Assembly (NCBI GenBank): GCA_027010905.1
Contig: JALVBA010000235.1
Location: 1 to 7,361, forward strand
Reading direction: 5' to 3'
Origin: Marinilabiliaceae bacterium
GTDB taxonomy: Bacteria > Bacteroidota > Bacteroidia > Bacteroidales > Marinilabiliaceae
DNA length: 7,361 nucleotides
The notes under the pieces are model-generated. The model was not told the DNA's origin. It did not search any database and worked only from the letters and a program-made list of their open reading frames with translations. Below, one piece after another: positions 7,288 through 7,361 of this stretch. Within the stretch, counting starts at the first letter, position 1; every line of letters begins with the position of its first letter. The translations under genes were made by a program, and so were the position numbers.

Positions 7288-7317
7288 CAAAGTTAGTAAA
7301 TACTAACTAACCTACAA
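7288..7317 (-). promoter_or_regulatory. Bacteroidota-type promoter of the operon
   Basis: Read on the minus strand, TAACTTTG (7295-7288) matches the Bacteroidota -7 consensus TAnnTTTG exactly. A TTG (7317-7315) stands 19 nt upstream, at the usual distance for the -33 element. Transcription should start a few bases past the box, near 7281-7283, leaving a 5' leader of about 40 nt before the ATG at 7242. No comparably good match was noticed between the four genes, which fits a single transcript. This is a consensus match only. Confidence 0.65.
7291..7308. promoter_or_regulatory. Palindrome in promoter spacer, candidate operator
   Basis: A perfect 8-bp inverted repeat, AGTTAGTA-TT-TACTAACT on the minus strand, fills the spacer between the -33 and -7 elements and overlaps five bases of the -7 box. 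A dimeric regulator bound here would block or reposition RNA polymerase. It lies upstream of the predicted transcript, so it is more likely a DNA site than an RNA hairpin. The binding protein is unknown and no regulator gene is in the window. Confidence 0.45.
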
Positions 7318-7361
7318 TAAAAAGTAATATTTAATCGTGGTAAATACAATTTCTAATAACA

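Noticed and set aside
73..7290. A classical two-gene Pycsar defence locus.
   Set aside because: The cyclase is a six-TM protein and not a soluble PycC-like one, the genes are separated by two envelope genes, and there are no neighbouring defence or mobile genes. Only a Pycsar-like relationship is claimed.

Overview
The window looks like chromosomal DNA from a member of the Bacteroidota. The base composition is fairly AT-rich. The one clear promoter has the Bacteroidota-type -7 box TAnnTTTG. Start codons lack strong Shine-Dalgarno sequences. The encoded families (a DUF5706/PycTM-type membrane protein with an HD domain, and a large outer-membrane barrel protein ending in Phe-Phe) fit that phylum. 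I cannot place it more finely from sequence alone.

All four genes lie on the minus strand and read as one tightly packed operon, from right to left. A promoter with a perfect palindrome inside it sits at about 7288-7317. It is followed by: (1) a six-helix membrane class III nucleotide cyclase (5899-7242); (2) a lipoprotein with an SdiA-regulated-like beta-propeller (4953-5924, overlapping gene 1 by 26 nt if it starts at TTG); (3) a 1239-residue envelope protein joining a calcineurin-like metallophosphoesterase, a segment that resembles an atypical protein-kinase fold, and an Omp85/BamA-like barrel (1237-4956, overlapping gene 2 by the 4-nt ATGA arrangement); (4) an HD-hydrolase domain fused to a PycTM/DUF5706 transmembrane domain (73-1224, 12 nt after gene 3). 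Positions 1-72, downstream of the last gene, and 7318-7361, upstream of the promoter, hold nothing I can identify. There are no RNA genes, mobile elements or CRISPR arrays.

The most interesting reading is that the operon begins with a cyclic-nucleotide synthase and ends with a protein of the Pycsar-effector type that carries its own HD hydrolase. Two envelope proteins lie between them. This would be a membrane-to-membrane second-messenger circuit: a cyclase senses the envelope state, a PycTM protein responds, and the HD domain possibly resets the signal. The sequence supports the domain assignments and operon layout. The circuit, its nucleotide and its role (phage defence versus envelope homeostasis) are inference. 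The cyclase has unusual residues at the base-selecting positions, so its product cannot be read off.
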